Origin: Maribacter polysiphoniae
GTDB taxonomy: Bacteria > Bacteroidota > Bacteroidia > Flavobacteriales > Flavobacteriaceae
Assembly: GCF_003148665.1 (NCBI RefSeq)
Contig: NZ_QGGQ01000005.1
Span: forward strand, 226,339-290,338
Length of the DNA stretch: 64,000 bases
Direction of reading: 5' to 3'
Shown in pieces: positions 7,394 to 15,988 of the stretch (within the stretch, counting starts at the first letter, position 1; every line of letters begins with the position of its first letter). The translations under genes and the position numbers were made by a program. The notes under the pieces were generated by a model. The model had not been told where the DNA came from. It saw only the letters and a program-made list of their open reading frames with translations, and did not search any database.

Positions 7394-10300
7394 ATGGCAT
7401 CAAACAAAAAATATTGGAAAAGCGAAGCGGAGTTAAATCCAAACGATTCCATTGTTGAGGCGCTAAGACAAAATGAATTTGTTGAGGAAATTCCAGTTGA
7501 TGAATTTTTGGGCAACAAAGAGAATTTGTCTTCAACAAATACGAACAGAAGGGATTTCCTTAAATACGTTGGTTTTAGTACCGCTGCCGCATCATTGGCG
7601 GCGTGCGAGGGGCCGGTGAGAAAATCAATTCCTTACGTTGTTCAGCCAGAACGCATAATTCCTGGTGTTGCAAATTATTATGCAACGACTATAGCCAACG
7701 GATTCGACTTTGCTAGTGTCCTGGTTAAGACAAGGGAGGGTAGGCCGATAAAAATCGAGAATAATACCGATGCCAAAGTGAATGGGGGTGCAAATGCCCG
7801 TGTTCAAGGTTCTGTGTTGTCCTTATATGATAGTACGCGTCTGCAGGGTCCTATGAAGGCTGGTGAGCCGGTTGAATGGACTGCTCTTGATACAGAGGTG
7901 AAGGCCAAGTTGAATACTTTGAAAGCGTCTGGAAAACAGATTGCTTTGTTGACGCAGACCTATGCAAGTCCGTCGACTGCCAAACTTATCGCTGAATTCA
8001 AGGAGATGTATGGTGCGGTAAACCACGTGGTTTACGATGCAATTTCCGAAGATGCTGCCTTAACCGCTTTTGAAGCGCGCTATGGCGATAGGGCATTGGC
8101 GGATTATGATTTTGAAAAAGCTGAGGTAATAGTCTCATTTGGGGCAGACTTCCTTGCAGATTGGCAAGGGGGCGGATATGATAGTGGTTATTCCAAAGGG
8201 CGTATTCCCAAAAACGGGAAAATGTCAAAGCATGTGCAGTTCGAGGCTAATATGTCCTTGTCCGGCGCCAATGCGGATAAACGAGTGCCATTAACACCAA
8301 TGCAACAAAAAATCGCACTTGCCAAACTGTATGCCAAATTAAATGGGTCTTCCGTTGGTGGTGAAATTCCTGAATATGCACAACAGGCCATTGATGGGGT
8401 TGTTGGTGAGATCAATAAGAATAAAAGTGCTGCCGTTGTAGTCACTGGTTTGCAGGACGTAGATGCCCAAGCCGTTGTTTTGGCTATAAACGAGATGTTG
8501 GGAAGTAAGGCTTTCGATGCCAAAGCCCCTAAATATGTCCGTCAGGGTAGTGTTAAAAATTTGAATGCCCTAGTGGCGGATATGAAGGCGGGTCGTGTTG
8601 GTGCCTTGATCATGGATGGTGTTAATCCAATGTATACATTGCCCAACGCTGTTGATTTTGAAGAGGGACTTGCTAAGGTCGATCTTTCTGTTACCTTTTC
8701 AGGTAATTGGAATGAGACTACGGAATTGACGGATTATGCCGCTGCCGCTAACCATTATTTGGAATCATGGGGTGATACAGAGATTAAAAAAGGGCATTTT
8801 GGTCTGATCCAGCCTACGATAAAAGAGCTTTTTGATACAAGACAGTTTCAATCGGCACTATTGAAGTGGATGGATAGCGATAAAAGCTATTATGATTATA
8901 TAAAGGAAACTTGGAGTACGGATGTATTGGCTGGAAACGACTGGAATAAAGCCTTGCATGATGGTGTTTATGTATCGGCAGGTTCCAATGCTGTTGGGGA
9001 AATTGTTGAGGCGGTGGCTTCAGCGGTAGGTCTTGATGGTGCGGATACTTCTGGTATGGATGTTTCCTCTGCAGTGAAAAGGCTGTCAAATGCCGTTAGT
9101 GGTGGAGGTCTTGAGCTTACATTGTATTCAAAGGTAGGTATGGGTGATGGGCAACAAGCTGGAAACCCATGGTTGCAGGAATTTCCGGATCCGATTTCCA
9201 GAGTGTCTTGGGATAACTATGTTACCGTTTCCAAAGCGGATGCAACACGTTTGGAATTGATTAATGAGCACGCTGCCAACGGAGGTTTGGATGGTAGTTA
9301 TGCCAAACTAACCGTGAATGGTGTGGCTTTGGATCAGGTTCCTGTGTTGATTCAGCCCGGTCAGGCTCCAGGGTCAATAGGTTTGGCGTTGGGTTACGGT
9401 CGTAAGGTCGGAATGAAGTCCGAGATGCAGACAGGGGTAAATGCCTATCCGTTATATCAAGGATTCAACAATGTGCAATCGGTGACCATTGAGAAGGCGG
9501 CCGGAATGCATGAATTTGCCTGTATTCAATTACACAATACCCTTATGGGTAGGGGTGATATTATAAAAGAGACCACTTTGGAAATCTTTAACACTAAAGA
9601 TCATGCCGAGTGGAACAAGGTGCCAATGGTTTCTTTAAACCATCAGGAAGTAGAGGCTACAACAGTTGATTTATGGGATAGTTTTGATCGTTCTATAGGG
9701 CATCACTTCAATATGTCCATAGATTTGAACGCCTGTACCGGTTGTGGTGCTTGTGTTGTGGCATGTAGTGCGGAAAACAACGTACCGGTGGTCGGGAAGG
9801 AAGAAGTGCGACGTTCCCGTGATATGCATTGGTTGCGAATAGACAGATATTATTCCTCTGAGGATTCCTTTGAGGGTGATAATACCAAAAAGGATGAGTT
9901 CAGTGGTTTGTCTGGGGAGAAAGGTTCCCTTGGAGGCTTTGGTGAACTGGAACATCCTGCAATTAATCCTCAAGTGGCCTTTCAGCCTGTAATGTGTCAA
10001 CACTGTAACCATGCTCCTTGTGAGACTGTTTGTCCTGTAGCGGCAACATCACATGGTCGTCAGGGTCAAAACCAAATGGCGTACAACAGATGTGTGGGGA
10101 CTAGGTATTGTGCGAACAACTGCCCTTATAAGGTTCGTAGGTTCAACTGGTTCTTGTATAACAACAATGACGAGTTCGATTTCCATATGAACAACGATTT
10201 GGGGAAAATGGTCATTAATCCAGATGTTACTGTTCGGTCAAGGGGTGTTATTGAAAAATGCTCTATGTGTATCCAAAAAACACAGAAAACCATACTTGAT

Positions 10301-10519
10301 GCGAAGAGGGATGGTAGGGTGATAAAAGATGGTGAATTCCAAACGGCCTGTTCCATGGCCTGTAATAATGGAGCCATTATATTTGGTGATGTCAATGATA
10401 AGGAAAGTAAGGTCGCTGAGTTGAAAGAGAGTGATCGTATGTATCATTTATTGGAACATGTTGGGACCAAACCAAATGTATTCTATCACGTTAAAGTGAG
10501 AAATAACAACGAAGCGTAA
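7394..10519 (+). CDS. actB: ACIII subunit ActB: molybdopterin-enzyme-like plus Fe-S protein
   Basis: A 1041-residue protein. The N-terminus has a twin-arginine motif (RRDFLK, residues 52-57) and a hydrophobic segment ending in a lipobox-like LAAC (Cys71), suggesting Tat export with lipid anchoring. Residues about 75-740 resemble the molybdopterin-oxidoreductase fold, which in ACIII carries no molybdenum. The C-terminal part is a four-cluster ferredoxin module with cysteine groups starting at C781 (CTGCGACVVAC), C868 (CQHCNHAPC), C900 and C956. In known ACIII these hold three [4Fe-4S] and one [3Fe-4S] cluster and accept electrons from quinol oxidised at ActC. Between actA and actC in the operon. 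Confidence 0.95.
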   Translation: MASNKKYWKSEAELNPNDSIVEALRQNEFVEEIPVDEFLGNKENLSSTNTNRRDFLKYVGFSTAAASLAACEGPVRKSIPYVVQPERIIPGVANYYATTIANGFDFASVLVKTREGRPIKIENNTDAKVNGGANARVQGSVLSLYDSTRLQGPMKAGEPVEWTALDTEVKAKLNTLKASGKQIALLTQTYASPSTAKLIAEFKEMYGAVNHVVYDAISEDAALTAFEARYGDRALADYDFEKAEVIVSFGADFLADWQGGGYDSGYSKGRIPKNGKMSKHVQFEANMSLSGANADKRVPLTPMQQKIALAKLYAKLNGSSVGGEIPEYAQQAIDGVVGEINKNKSAAVVVTGLQDVDAQAVVLAINEMLGSKAFDAKAPKYVRQGSVKNLNALVADMKAGRVGALIMDGVNPMYTLPNAVDFEEGLAKVDLSVTFSGNWNETTELTDYAAAANHYLESWGDTEIKKGHFGLIQPTIKELFDTRQFQSALLKWMDSDKSYYDYIKETWSTDVLAGNDWNKALHDGVYVSAGSNAVGEIVEAVASAVGLDGADTSGMDVSSAVKRLSNAVSGGGLELTLYSKVGMGDGQQAGNPWLQEFPDPISRVSWDNYVTVSKADATRLELINEHAANGGLDGSYAKLTVNGVALDQVPVLIQPGQAPGSIGLALGYGRKVGMKSEMQTGVNAYPLYQGFNNVQSVTIEKAAGMHEFACIQLHNTLMGRGDIIKETTLEIFNTKDHAEWNKVPMVSLNHQEVEATTVDLWDSFDRSIGHHFNMSIDLNACTGCGACVVACSAENNVPVVGKEEVRRSRDMHWLRIDRYYSSEDSFEGDNTKKDEFSGLSGEKGSLGGFGELEHPAINPQVAFQPVMCQHCNHAPCETVCPVAATSHGRQGQNQMAYNRCVGTRYCANNCPYKVRRFNWFLYNNNDEFDFHMNNDLGKMVINPDVTVRSRGVIEKCSMCIQKTQKTILDAKRDGRVIKDGEFQTACSMACNNGAIIFGDVNDKESKVAELKESDRMYHLLEHVGTKPNVFYHVKVRNNNEA

Positions 10520-10552
10520 AAATATTATTTAGCAAAGTAACTATAAAAGATT

Positions 10553-12289
10553 ATGGCGTCGCATTACGAAGCACCTATACGAAGACCCTTAGTACTTGGA
10601 GACAAAGGCTATCACGATGTAACAGTGGATATAGCCGCTCCTGTTGAAGGAAGAGCCAATAAGCATTGGTGGATAGTTTTTTCCATAGCCTTGTTAGCAT
10701 TCCTTTGGGGGATTGGTTGTATAATTTATACTGTTTCTACCGGTATCGGTACCTGGGGTTTGAATAAAACCGTAAACTGGGCATGGGATATTACCAACTT
10801 TGTTTGGTGGGTAGGGATAGGTCACGCAGGAACCTTGATTTCTGCAGTACTATTGCTTTTTAGACAAAAGTGGAGAATGGCCATTAACCGTTCTGCGGAG
10901 GCGATGACCATATTTTCCGTAGTACAGGCAGGTCTGTTTCCCATTATCCACATGGGTCGACCTTGGTTGGCTTATTGGGTATTGCCGATACCAAACCAAT
11001 TTGGTTCGTTGTGGGTGAACTTCAACTCTCCCTTGCTCTGGGATGTATTTGCGATATCTACTTACCTATCTGTTTCCTTGGTTTTCTGGTGGACAGGATT
11101 GTTGCCCGATTTTGCAATGATACGGGATAGGGCAGTACTGCCATTCCAAAAGAAAATATATAGCTTATTGAGTTTTGGTTGGACAGGCCGTGCGAAAGAT
11201 TGGCAACGTTTTGAGGAAGTGTCCTTGGTTTTGGCTGGTTTGGCCACTCCGTTGGTACTTTCTGTACACACCATCGTATCTTTTGACTTTGCTACTTCGG
11301 TCATTCCAGGATGGCATACCACGATATTTCCTCCATATTTTGTGGCTGGGGCGGTATTCTCAGGTTTTGCAATGGTGAATACCTTGCTGATAATTATGAG
11401 AAAGGTATCTGGTCTTGAGGCTTATATCACTGTTCAGCATATAGAATTGATGAACATTGTTATCATGATTACGGGTTCTATTGTAGGTTGTGCCTATATT
11501 ACGGAGTTGTTCATGGCTTGGTATTCCGGGGTTGAGTACGAGCAGTATGCTTTCTTGAATAGGGCAACAGGTCCTTATGCCTGGGCCTATTGGGCAATGA
11601 TGAGCTGTAATGTATTCTCACCACAGTTCATGTGGTTCAAAAAGTTGCGAACTAGTATTATGTTCTCTTTCTTTATTTCGATCATCGTGAATATCGGAAT
11701 GTGGTTTGAGCGTTTTGTGATCATTGTAACGTCATTGCACAGGGATTATTTACCTTCTTCATGGAGTATGTTCTCCCCTACGTTTGTAGATATAGGGACA
11801 TTTATCGGTACCATTGGGTTCTTCTTTGTACTTTTCCTTTTGTATTCAAGAACCTTCCCTGTAATTGCACAGGCGGAAGTGAAGACGATTTTAAAATCCT
11901 CGGGGGAAAAATATAAGAAACTAAGGGAGGCAGGTAAGCCTTTGTACCAAATTAATGCGAATACCGTAATTAGGGAAGATGTGGTTGAAACGGCGACCGA
12001 ACCTGTAGAGGAAAAACCTTCTGCTGCAAAAGAGAGCGTTTCCAGTCTATTGGACTCCATAGGAACGTTCGATGCTTCCAGGGATAAGGCGGATGACCTT
12101 AAGAAGGTGAAGGGTATTGGACCTCAAATGGAGAAGACCTTAAACCAAATAGGTATTTATACATTCGCCCAAGTTAGTCGAATGACCGAGAAGGAATATA
12201 ATTTGTTGGACTCAATTACCGGTTCGTTCCCAGGTAGGGCGCAACGTGATGATTGGGCCAGTCAGGCAAAAAAATTAAATAACAAGTAA
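10553..12289 (+). CDS. actC: ACIII subunit ActC (NrfD-like quinol-binding membrane subunit) with C-terminal HhH-like domain
   Basis: A 578-residue protein. Residues about 40-445 are NrfD/PsrC-like, with around ten membrane helices and conserved stretches such as GIGHAGTLIS and HMGRPWLAYWV. In ACIII this subunit binds and oxidises menaquinol next to ActB. After the last helix there is a cytoplasmic extension of about 130 residues: a charged linker, then DDLKKVKGIGPQMEKTL with GIGP at 521-524, a helix-hairpin-helix-like signature followed by more helices. Ordinary ActC ends soon after the last helix, so this is a fused extra domain. Related HhH tails occur on other proteins in this phylum, but their role in a membrane oxidoreductase is unknown to me. 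Six bases separate it from actD. Confidence 0.93.
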   Translation: MASHYEAPIRRPLVLGDKGYHDVTVDIAAPVEGRANKHWWIVFSIALLAFLWGIGCIIYTVSTGIGTWGLNKTVNWAWDITNFVWWVGIGHAGTLISAVLLLFRQKWRMAINRSAEAMTIFSVVQAGLFPIIHMGRPWLAYWVLPIPNQFGSLWVNFNSPLLWDVFAISTYLSVSLVFWWTGLLPDFAMIRDRAVLPFQKKIYSLLSFGWTGRAKDWQRFEEVSLVLAGLATPLVLSVHTIVSFDFATSVIPGWHTTIFPPYFVAGAVFSGFAMVNTLLIIMRKVSGLEAYITVQHIELMNIVIMITGSIVGCAYITELFMAWYSGVEYEQYAFLNRATGPYAWAYWAMMSCNVFSPQFMWFKKLRTSIMFSFFISIIVNIGMWFERFVIIVTSLHRDYLPSSWSMFSPTFVDIGTFIGTIGFFFVLFLLYSRTFPVIAQAEVKTILKSSGEKYKKLREAGKPLYQINANTVIREDVVETATEPVEEKPSAAKESVSSLLDSIGTFDASRDKADDLKKVKGIGPQMEKTLNQIGIYTFAQVSRMTEKEYNLLDSITGSFPGRAQRDDWASQAKKLNNK

Positions 12290-12295
12290 GAAGAT

Positions 12296-12817
12296 ATGGC
12301 ATCTAAAGTTATACATGCATACTACGATGATGACGACGTGCTGATGCATGCCGTCAAAAAGGTGAAGGACGCCAAGCATCATATAGAGGAAGTGTATTGT
12401 CCTTTTCCAGTTCATGGATTGGATAAGGCCATGGGGCTTGCGCCCACTAGAATTGCCATAACCTCTTTTATTTATGGTTGTGTCGGTCTTGCGGTTGCAA
12501 TAGTGATGATGAATTATATCATGATTCAGGATTGGCCTCAGGATATAGGTGGTAAACCTAGTTTTAGTTATTTGGAAAACATGCCGGCATTCGTTCCGAT
12601 CATGTTTGAGTTAACGGTTTTCTTTGCTGCGCATTTAATGGTAATCACTTTTTACCTAAGAAGTAGATTGTGGCCTTTTAAAAAGGCAGAGAATCCTGAT
12701 GTACGAACTACCGACGACCATTTTGTTATGGAGTTGGCCATTCACGACAACGAAAAAGAATTAAAGAACTTATTGATGGATACCGGTGCGGTAGAAATCA
12801 ATGTTTCAGAAAAGTAG
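12296..12817 (+). CDS. actD: ACIII subunit ActD
   Basis: A 173-residue subunit of the DUF3341 type. An N-terminal soluble part contains the family-typical YCPFPVHGLDKAMGL stretch. Two membrane helices (about 55-80 and 98-120) follow, and the C-terminal tail is soluble. It is a small accessory subunit that packs against ActC/ActF in the membrane; no cofactor site is visible. Its end overlaps an alternative upstream start of actE. Confidence 0.92.
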   Translation: MASKVIHAYYDDDDVLMHAVKKVKDAKHHIEEVYCPFPVHGLDKAMGLAPTRIAITSFIYGCVGLAVAIVMMNYIMIQDWPQDIGGKPSFSYLENMPAFVPIMFELTVFFAAHLMVITFYLRSRLWPFKKAENPDVRTTDDHFVMELAIHDNEKELKNLLMDTGAVEINVSEK

Positions 12818-12824
12818 TCCTAAG

Positions 12825-13406
12825 ATGATGAACAATTTTATTAAAGTAGGAATAGCATTTGGTTTGGTACTGTTAATGGCTTCATGTTCCAATAAGAGAA
12901 GACCTAATTATCAGTATATGCCTAATATGTATGAACCAGTGGGCTATGAGACTTATCAAGGTTTCAATGAGGATGAGGTCACTAGGATTGCATTGTTCAA
13001 AGGTGTTTCGGAAGCCATGTTGCCACCGGATAATACAATTCCAAGAGGTTGGATGCCTTATGGGTTGGAGAATACCATTGAAGGGAAGGAACTTTCCAGG
13101 TTAAAAACCAGTCCTTTGGATTCCTTGAAAAGTGAGGCCAATTTGGCAAAGGGCAAAGAGCTTTTTAATATCTATTGTGCTATTTGTCATGGACCAAAAG
13201 GGGATGGACAAGGTACATTGGTTAAAAGGGAAAAAATTCTGGGCGTGCCCAGTTATGCGGATGCAGCCCGCGATATTACGGTGGGTAGTACGTATCACGT
13301 AATATATTATGGTTTAAACTCTATGGGATCGTATGCCGTACAATTGAACCATGAAGAACGTTGGCAAGTTGCCGAATACGTTATGAAATTGAAACAAGAT
13401 TTATAA
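12825..13406 (+). CDS. actE: ACIII subunit ActE: monoheme cytochrome c lipoprotein
   Basis: A cytochrome c with one heme motif, CAICH at about residue 118, in a C-terminal class I-like domain (AKGKELFNIYCAICHGPKGDGQG). The N-terminus is a lipoprotein signal peptide ending LMASC, making Cys21 the lipidated residue if translation starts at the ATG at 12825. The next codon (12828) is also ATG. An in-frame ATG at 12801 would overlap actD and add eight residues before the signal peptide, so it is not preferred. In ACIII, ActE sits on the periplasmic side and extends the heme chain of ActA. Confidence 0.92.
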   Translation: MMNNFIKVGIAFGLVLLMASCSNKRRPNYQYMPNMYEPVGYETYQGFNEDEVTRIALFKGVSEAMLPPDNTIPRGWMPYGLENTIEGKELSRLKTSPLDSLKSEANLAKGKELFNIYCAICHGPKGDGQGTLVKREKILGVPSYADAARDITVGSTYHVIYYGLNSMGSYAVQLNHEERWQVAEYVMKLKQDL

Positions 13407-13426
13407 AATAATACATAGAGTAAGAT

Positions 13427-14749
13427 ATGTACACGTTTTCAAGCAGACTAAGAATGGCTTCCTTCATCATGATGATTGTAGGCTTATTAGGTATCGGAAT
13501 TGGTTTTATGTCGGCCCCAAGCACCGTTGAAGAGGCTAAGGCCATGGTCGCCAGTCACGATGGGGGTCATGGTGATGCACATGCCGAAGAGGTAGGACTC
13601 GCTGAGGCAAATGCCCATGGGGAGCATGCTGAGGCCCACGATGCAGCACATGATGAGCATGTTTTGCATCAATTGCAGAATAAACCATGGTCAGCGTTGT
13701 ATGTGGCAGCATTCTTCTTTTTTATGATCGCATTGGGTGTTTTGGCATTTTATGCCATACAAAGGGCATCCCAAGCCGGTTGGTCTCCATTGCTGTTCCG
13801 TGTAATGGAAGGGATAACCGCTTATTTGGTCCCTGGGGGGATTATTATATTCGTTATTTTGGTATTGTCTGTTTTGCACATGAACCATCTATTTGTTTGG
13901 ATGGATGCTGATGTTGTAGCGCATGATAAATTGTTAATGGGCAAGTCGGGTTATTTGAATCCTACTTTCTTCTTGATCCGTGCGGCTATTTTCTTGGGAG
14001 GCTGGATACTCTATAGGGAGTATTCCAGAAAGCTTTCCTTAAAGCAGGATGCCTCGGATGACAACTCGAATTTCAAATTGAACTTTAGGATATCCGCTGC
14101 ATTTTTGGTGTTTTATTTGATCAGTGAGTCGATTATGTCTTGGGATTGGATTATGAGTGTGGATCCACACTGGTTCAGTACCTTGTTCGGATGGTATGTG
14201 TTTGCAAGTATGATCGTTTCAGGAATTACGGTTATTGCCATGGTAACGATTTATTTGAAGTCAAAGGATTACTTACCGGATGTCAATGATAGTCATATTC
14301 ATGATTTAGCCAAGTTCATGTTCGGTTTTAGTGTTTTCTGGACCTACCTTTGGTTCTCGCAATTTATGTTGATCTGGTATTCGAATATCCCTGAAGAGGT
14401 TACCTATTATGTAACGCGTATCGAGGATTTTAAACTTCCTTTCTTTGGAATGGTCGTTATGAACTTTGTGTTGCCATTACTACTTTTAATGAATAGTGAC
14501 TATAAAAGAATCAACTGGTTTGTCATCCTTACCGGTATTATCATACTGGCAGGTCACTATATGGATATTTTCAATATGATCATGCCTTCTACGGTAGGTG
14601 ATCAATGGTCTATCGGAATTCCTGAAATTGGAGCCATTCTGTTCTTTGCCGGATTGTTTATCTTCTGGGTTTTTAGGGCATTGACAAAAGCACCTCTTCA
14701 ACCTAAACGCAACCCGTTTATCGAGGAGAGTAGACATTTTCATTATTAA
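13427..14749 (+). CDS. actF: ACIII subunit ActF with histidine-rich periplasmic segment
   Basis: A 440-residue polytopic subunit, structurally a relative of ActC/NrfD, with about ten membrane helices and conserved SWDWIMSVDPHWFSTLFGWYV and HFDIFN-type segments (here YMDIFNMIMP). After helix 1 there is a loop with nine histidines between residues 44 and 81 plus many Asp/Glu, which looks able to bind divalent metal. Such a loop is not part of the catalytic core. It is the last ACIII gene; 146 bases with two RNA hairpins separate it from coxB. Confidence 0.93.
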   Translation: MYTFSSRLRMASFIMMIVGLLGIGIGFMSAPSTVEEAKAMVASHDGGHGDAHAEEVGLAEANAHGEHAEAHDAAHDEHVLHQLQNKPWSALYVAAFFFFMIALGVLAFYAIQRASQAGWSPLLFRVMEGITAYLVPGGIIIFVILVLSVLHMNHLFVWMDADVVAHDKLLMGKSGYLNPTFFLIRAAIFLGGWILYREYSRKLSLKQDASDDNSNFKLNFRISAAFLVFYLISESIMSWDWIMSVDPHWFSTLFGWYVFASMIVSGITVIAMVTIYLKSKDYLPDVNDSHIHDLAKFMFGFSVFWTYLWFSQFMLIWYSNIPEEVTYYVTRIEDFKLPFFGMVVMNFVLPLLLLMNSDYKRINWFVILTGIIILAGHYMDIFNMIMPSTVGDQWSIGIPEIGAILFFAGLFIFWVFRALTKAPLQPKRNPFIEESRHFHY

Positions 14750-14768
14750 TTTTAGAATAAATATATAC

Positions 14769-14863
14769 CCTCCTTCCCAGTGTTTGCTGGGTAGTGGGGG
14801 ATAAATGTTTTTACCCATCGTTGAAGGGTGTTACTTCGGGGATAGTGGGTTTAAGTTTTTTTT
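14769..14863 (+). terminator. Two hairpins and U-tract between actF and coxB
   Basis: Hairpin 1: CCCAG (14776-14780) with CTGGG (14787-14791), extendable by 14769-14773 with 14796-14800. Hairpin 2: ACCCA (14813-14817) with TGGGT (14846-14850), containing an inner stem TTGAAG (14821-14826) with CTTCGG (14834-14839). A T8 run at 14856-14863 follows. This may partly terminate the act transcript or set the act:cox ratio by processing. Only base pairing is seen; function is inferred. Confidence 0.5.
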
Positions 14864-14895
14864 ACTAAGTTTAAAGCGAAATTTTAAATATAACA

Positions 14896-15954
14896 ATGAC
14901 TACAATATTGATTTTAGCCGTTTTGGTTCTAGTGGCAATTGCCATTTGGCAAATGACCAAGATTTTTGAATTGTCACAGATTAAAGCAGTGGACTCCCAA
15001 ATCGCCAATGACAATGATAATAAGTACAATGGGTATTTGTTGTTTGTGTTTTTGATCTTTATCTATGGTATTACCATATTTAGTTTTTGGAAGTACGGGA
15101 AAATGCTTTTACCAGAGGCAGCATCCGCACATGGCGCTGAATACGATAGTTTAATGCTTGTCTCTATGGCGATTATATTTTTCGTGCAGACAATTACCCA
15201 GGCATTATTGTATTATTTCGGTTATAAATACAGAGGTGTGGAAGGGAAGAAAGCCCTTTTCTATGCCGATAATGATAGATTGGAGTTTATTTGGACAATC
15301 ATCCCTGTTATCGTTTTGGCTGGTTTGATACTTTGGGGACTTTATACATGGACCAATATCATGGATATCAACGATGATGACGACCCCATAGTTGTTGAGC
15401 TCTATGCACAACAATTCAATTGGACGGCTAGATATGCCGGTGCAGACAATGTTTTGGGAGGTGCCAATGTTAGGATGATAGATATTGATAAGGCCAATAT
15501 CCTAGGTGTCGACGAATCGGATACTTATGGTAAGGATGACATTATCGTTAAGGAACTACATCTACCCGTAGGTAGAAAGGTGAACTTTAAAATGCGCTCA
15601 CAGGACGTTTTGCATTCCGCTTATATGCCTCATTTTAGGGCGCAGATGAACTGTGTACCTGGTATGATAACACAATTCTCATTTACGCCGACAATCACGA
15701 CTGCGGATATGAGGAACAAACCCGAGATTATAGAGAAGGTAAAAAGAACCAATGCTATGCGGGCTGAAAAGGCAGCGGCAGGGGCTGAAAATATGGATCC
15801 ATGGGAATTTGACTATATATTGCTATGTAATAAGATTTGCGGTAAATCACATTACAATATGCAAATGAAGATTATTGTGGAAGAGGAGGAAGAATACAAT
15901 AAATGGCTTGCTGAGCAGCAAACCTTTTCCCAATCAATGGTATCAGTTCAATAG
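14896..15954 (+). CDS. coxB: Cytochrome c oxidase subunit II
   Basis: A 352-residue subunit II with three visible membrane segments: an N-terminal one (1-18), one at about 50-70 and one at about 135-155. A periplasmic cupredoxin domain follows. The CuA ligands are His240 (LHSAYMPHF) and the cluster C311-N-K-I-C315-G-K-S-H319-Y-N-M322. The usual Glu between the two cysteines is Lys here; that residue binds through its backbone, so function should hold. CuA receives electrons from cytochrome c, here probably a heme domain of ACIII. 34 bases upstream of coxA, with which it forms the core oxidase pair. Confidence 0.96.
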   Translation: MTTILILAVLVLVAIAIWQMTKIFELSQIKAVDSQIANDNDNKYNGYLLFVFLIFIYGITIFSFWKYGKMLLPEAASAHGAEYDSLMLVSMAIIFFVQTITQALLYYFGYKYRGVEGKKALFYADNDRLEFIWTIIPVIVLAGLILWGLYTWTNIMDINDDDDPIVVELYAQQFNWTARYAGADNVLGGANVRMIDIDKANILGVDESDTYGKDDIIVKELHLPVGRKVNFKMRSQDVLHSAYMPHFRAQMNCVPGMITQFSFTPTITTADMRNKPEIIEKVKRTNAMRAEKAAAGAENMDPWEFDYILLCNKICGKSHYNMQMKIIVEEEEEYNKWLAEQQTFSQSMVSVQ

Positions 15955-15988
15955 AGTTAAGTTTAAAAAATAAAAAAAATAAATATTT

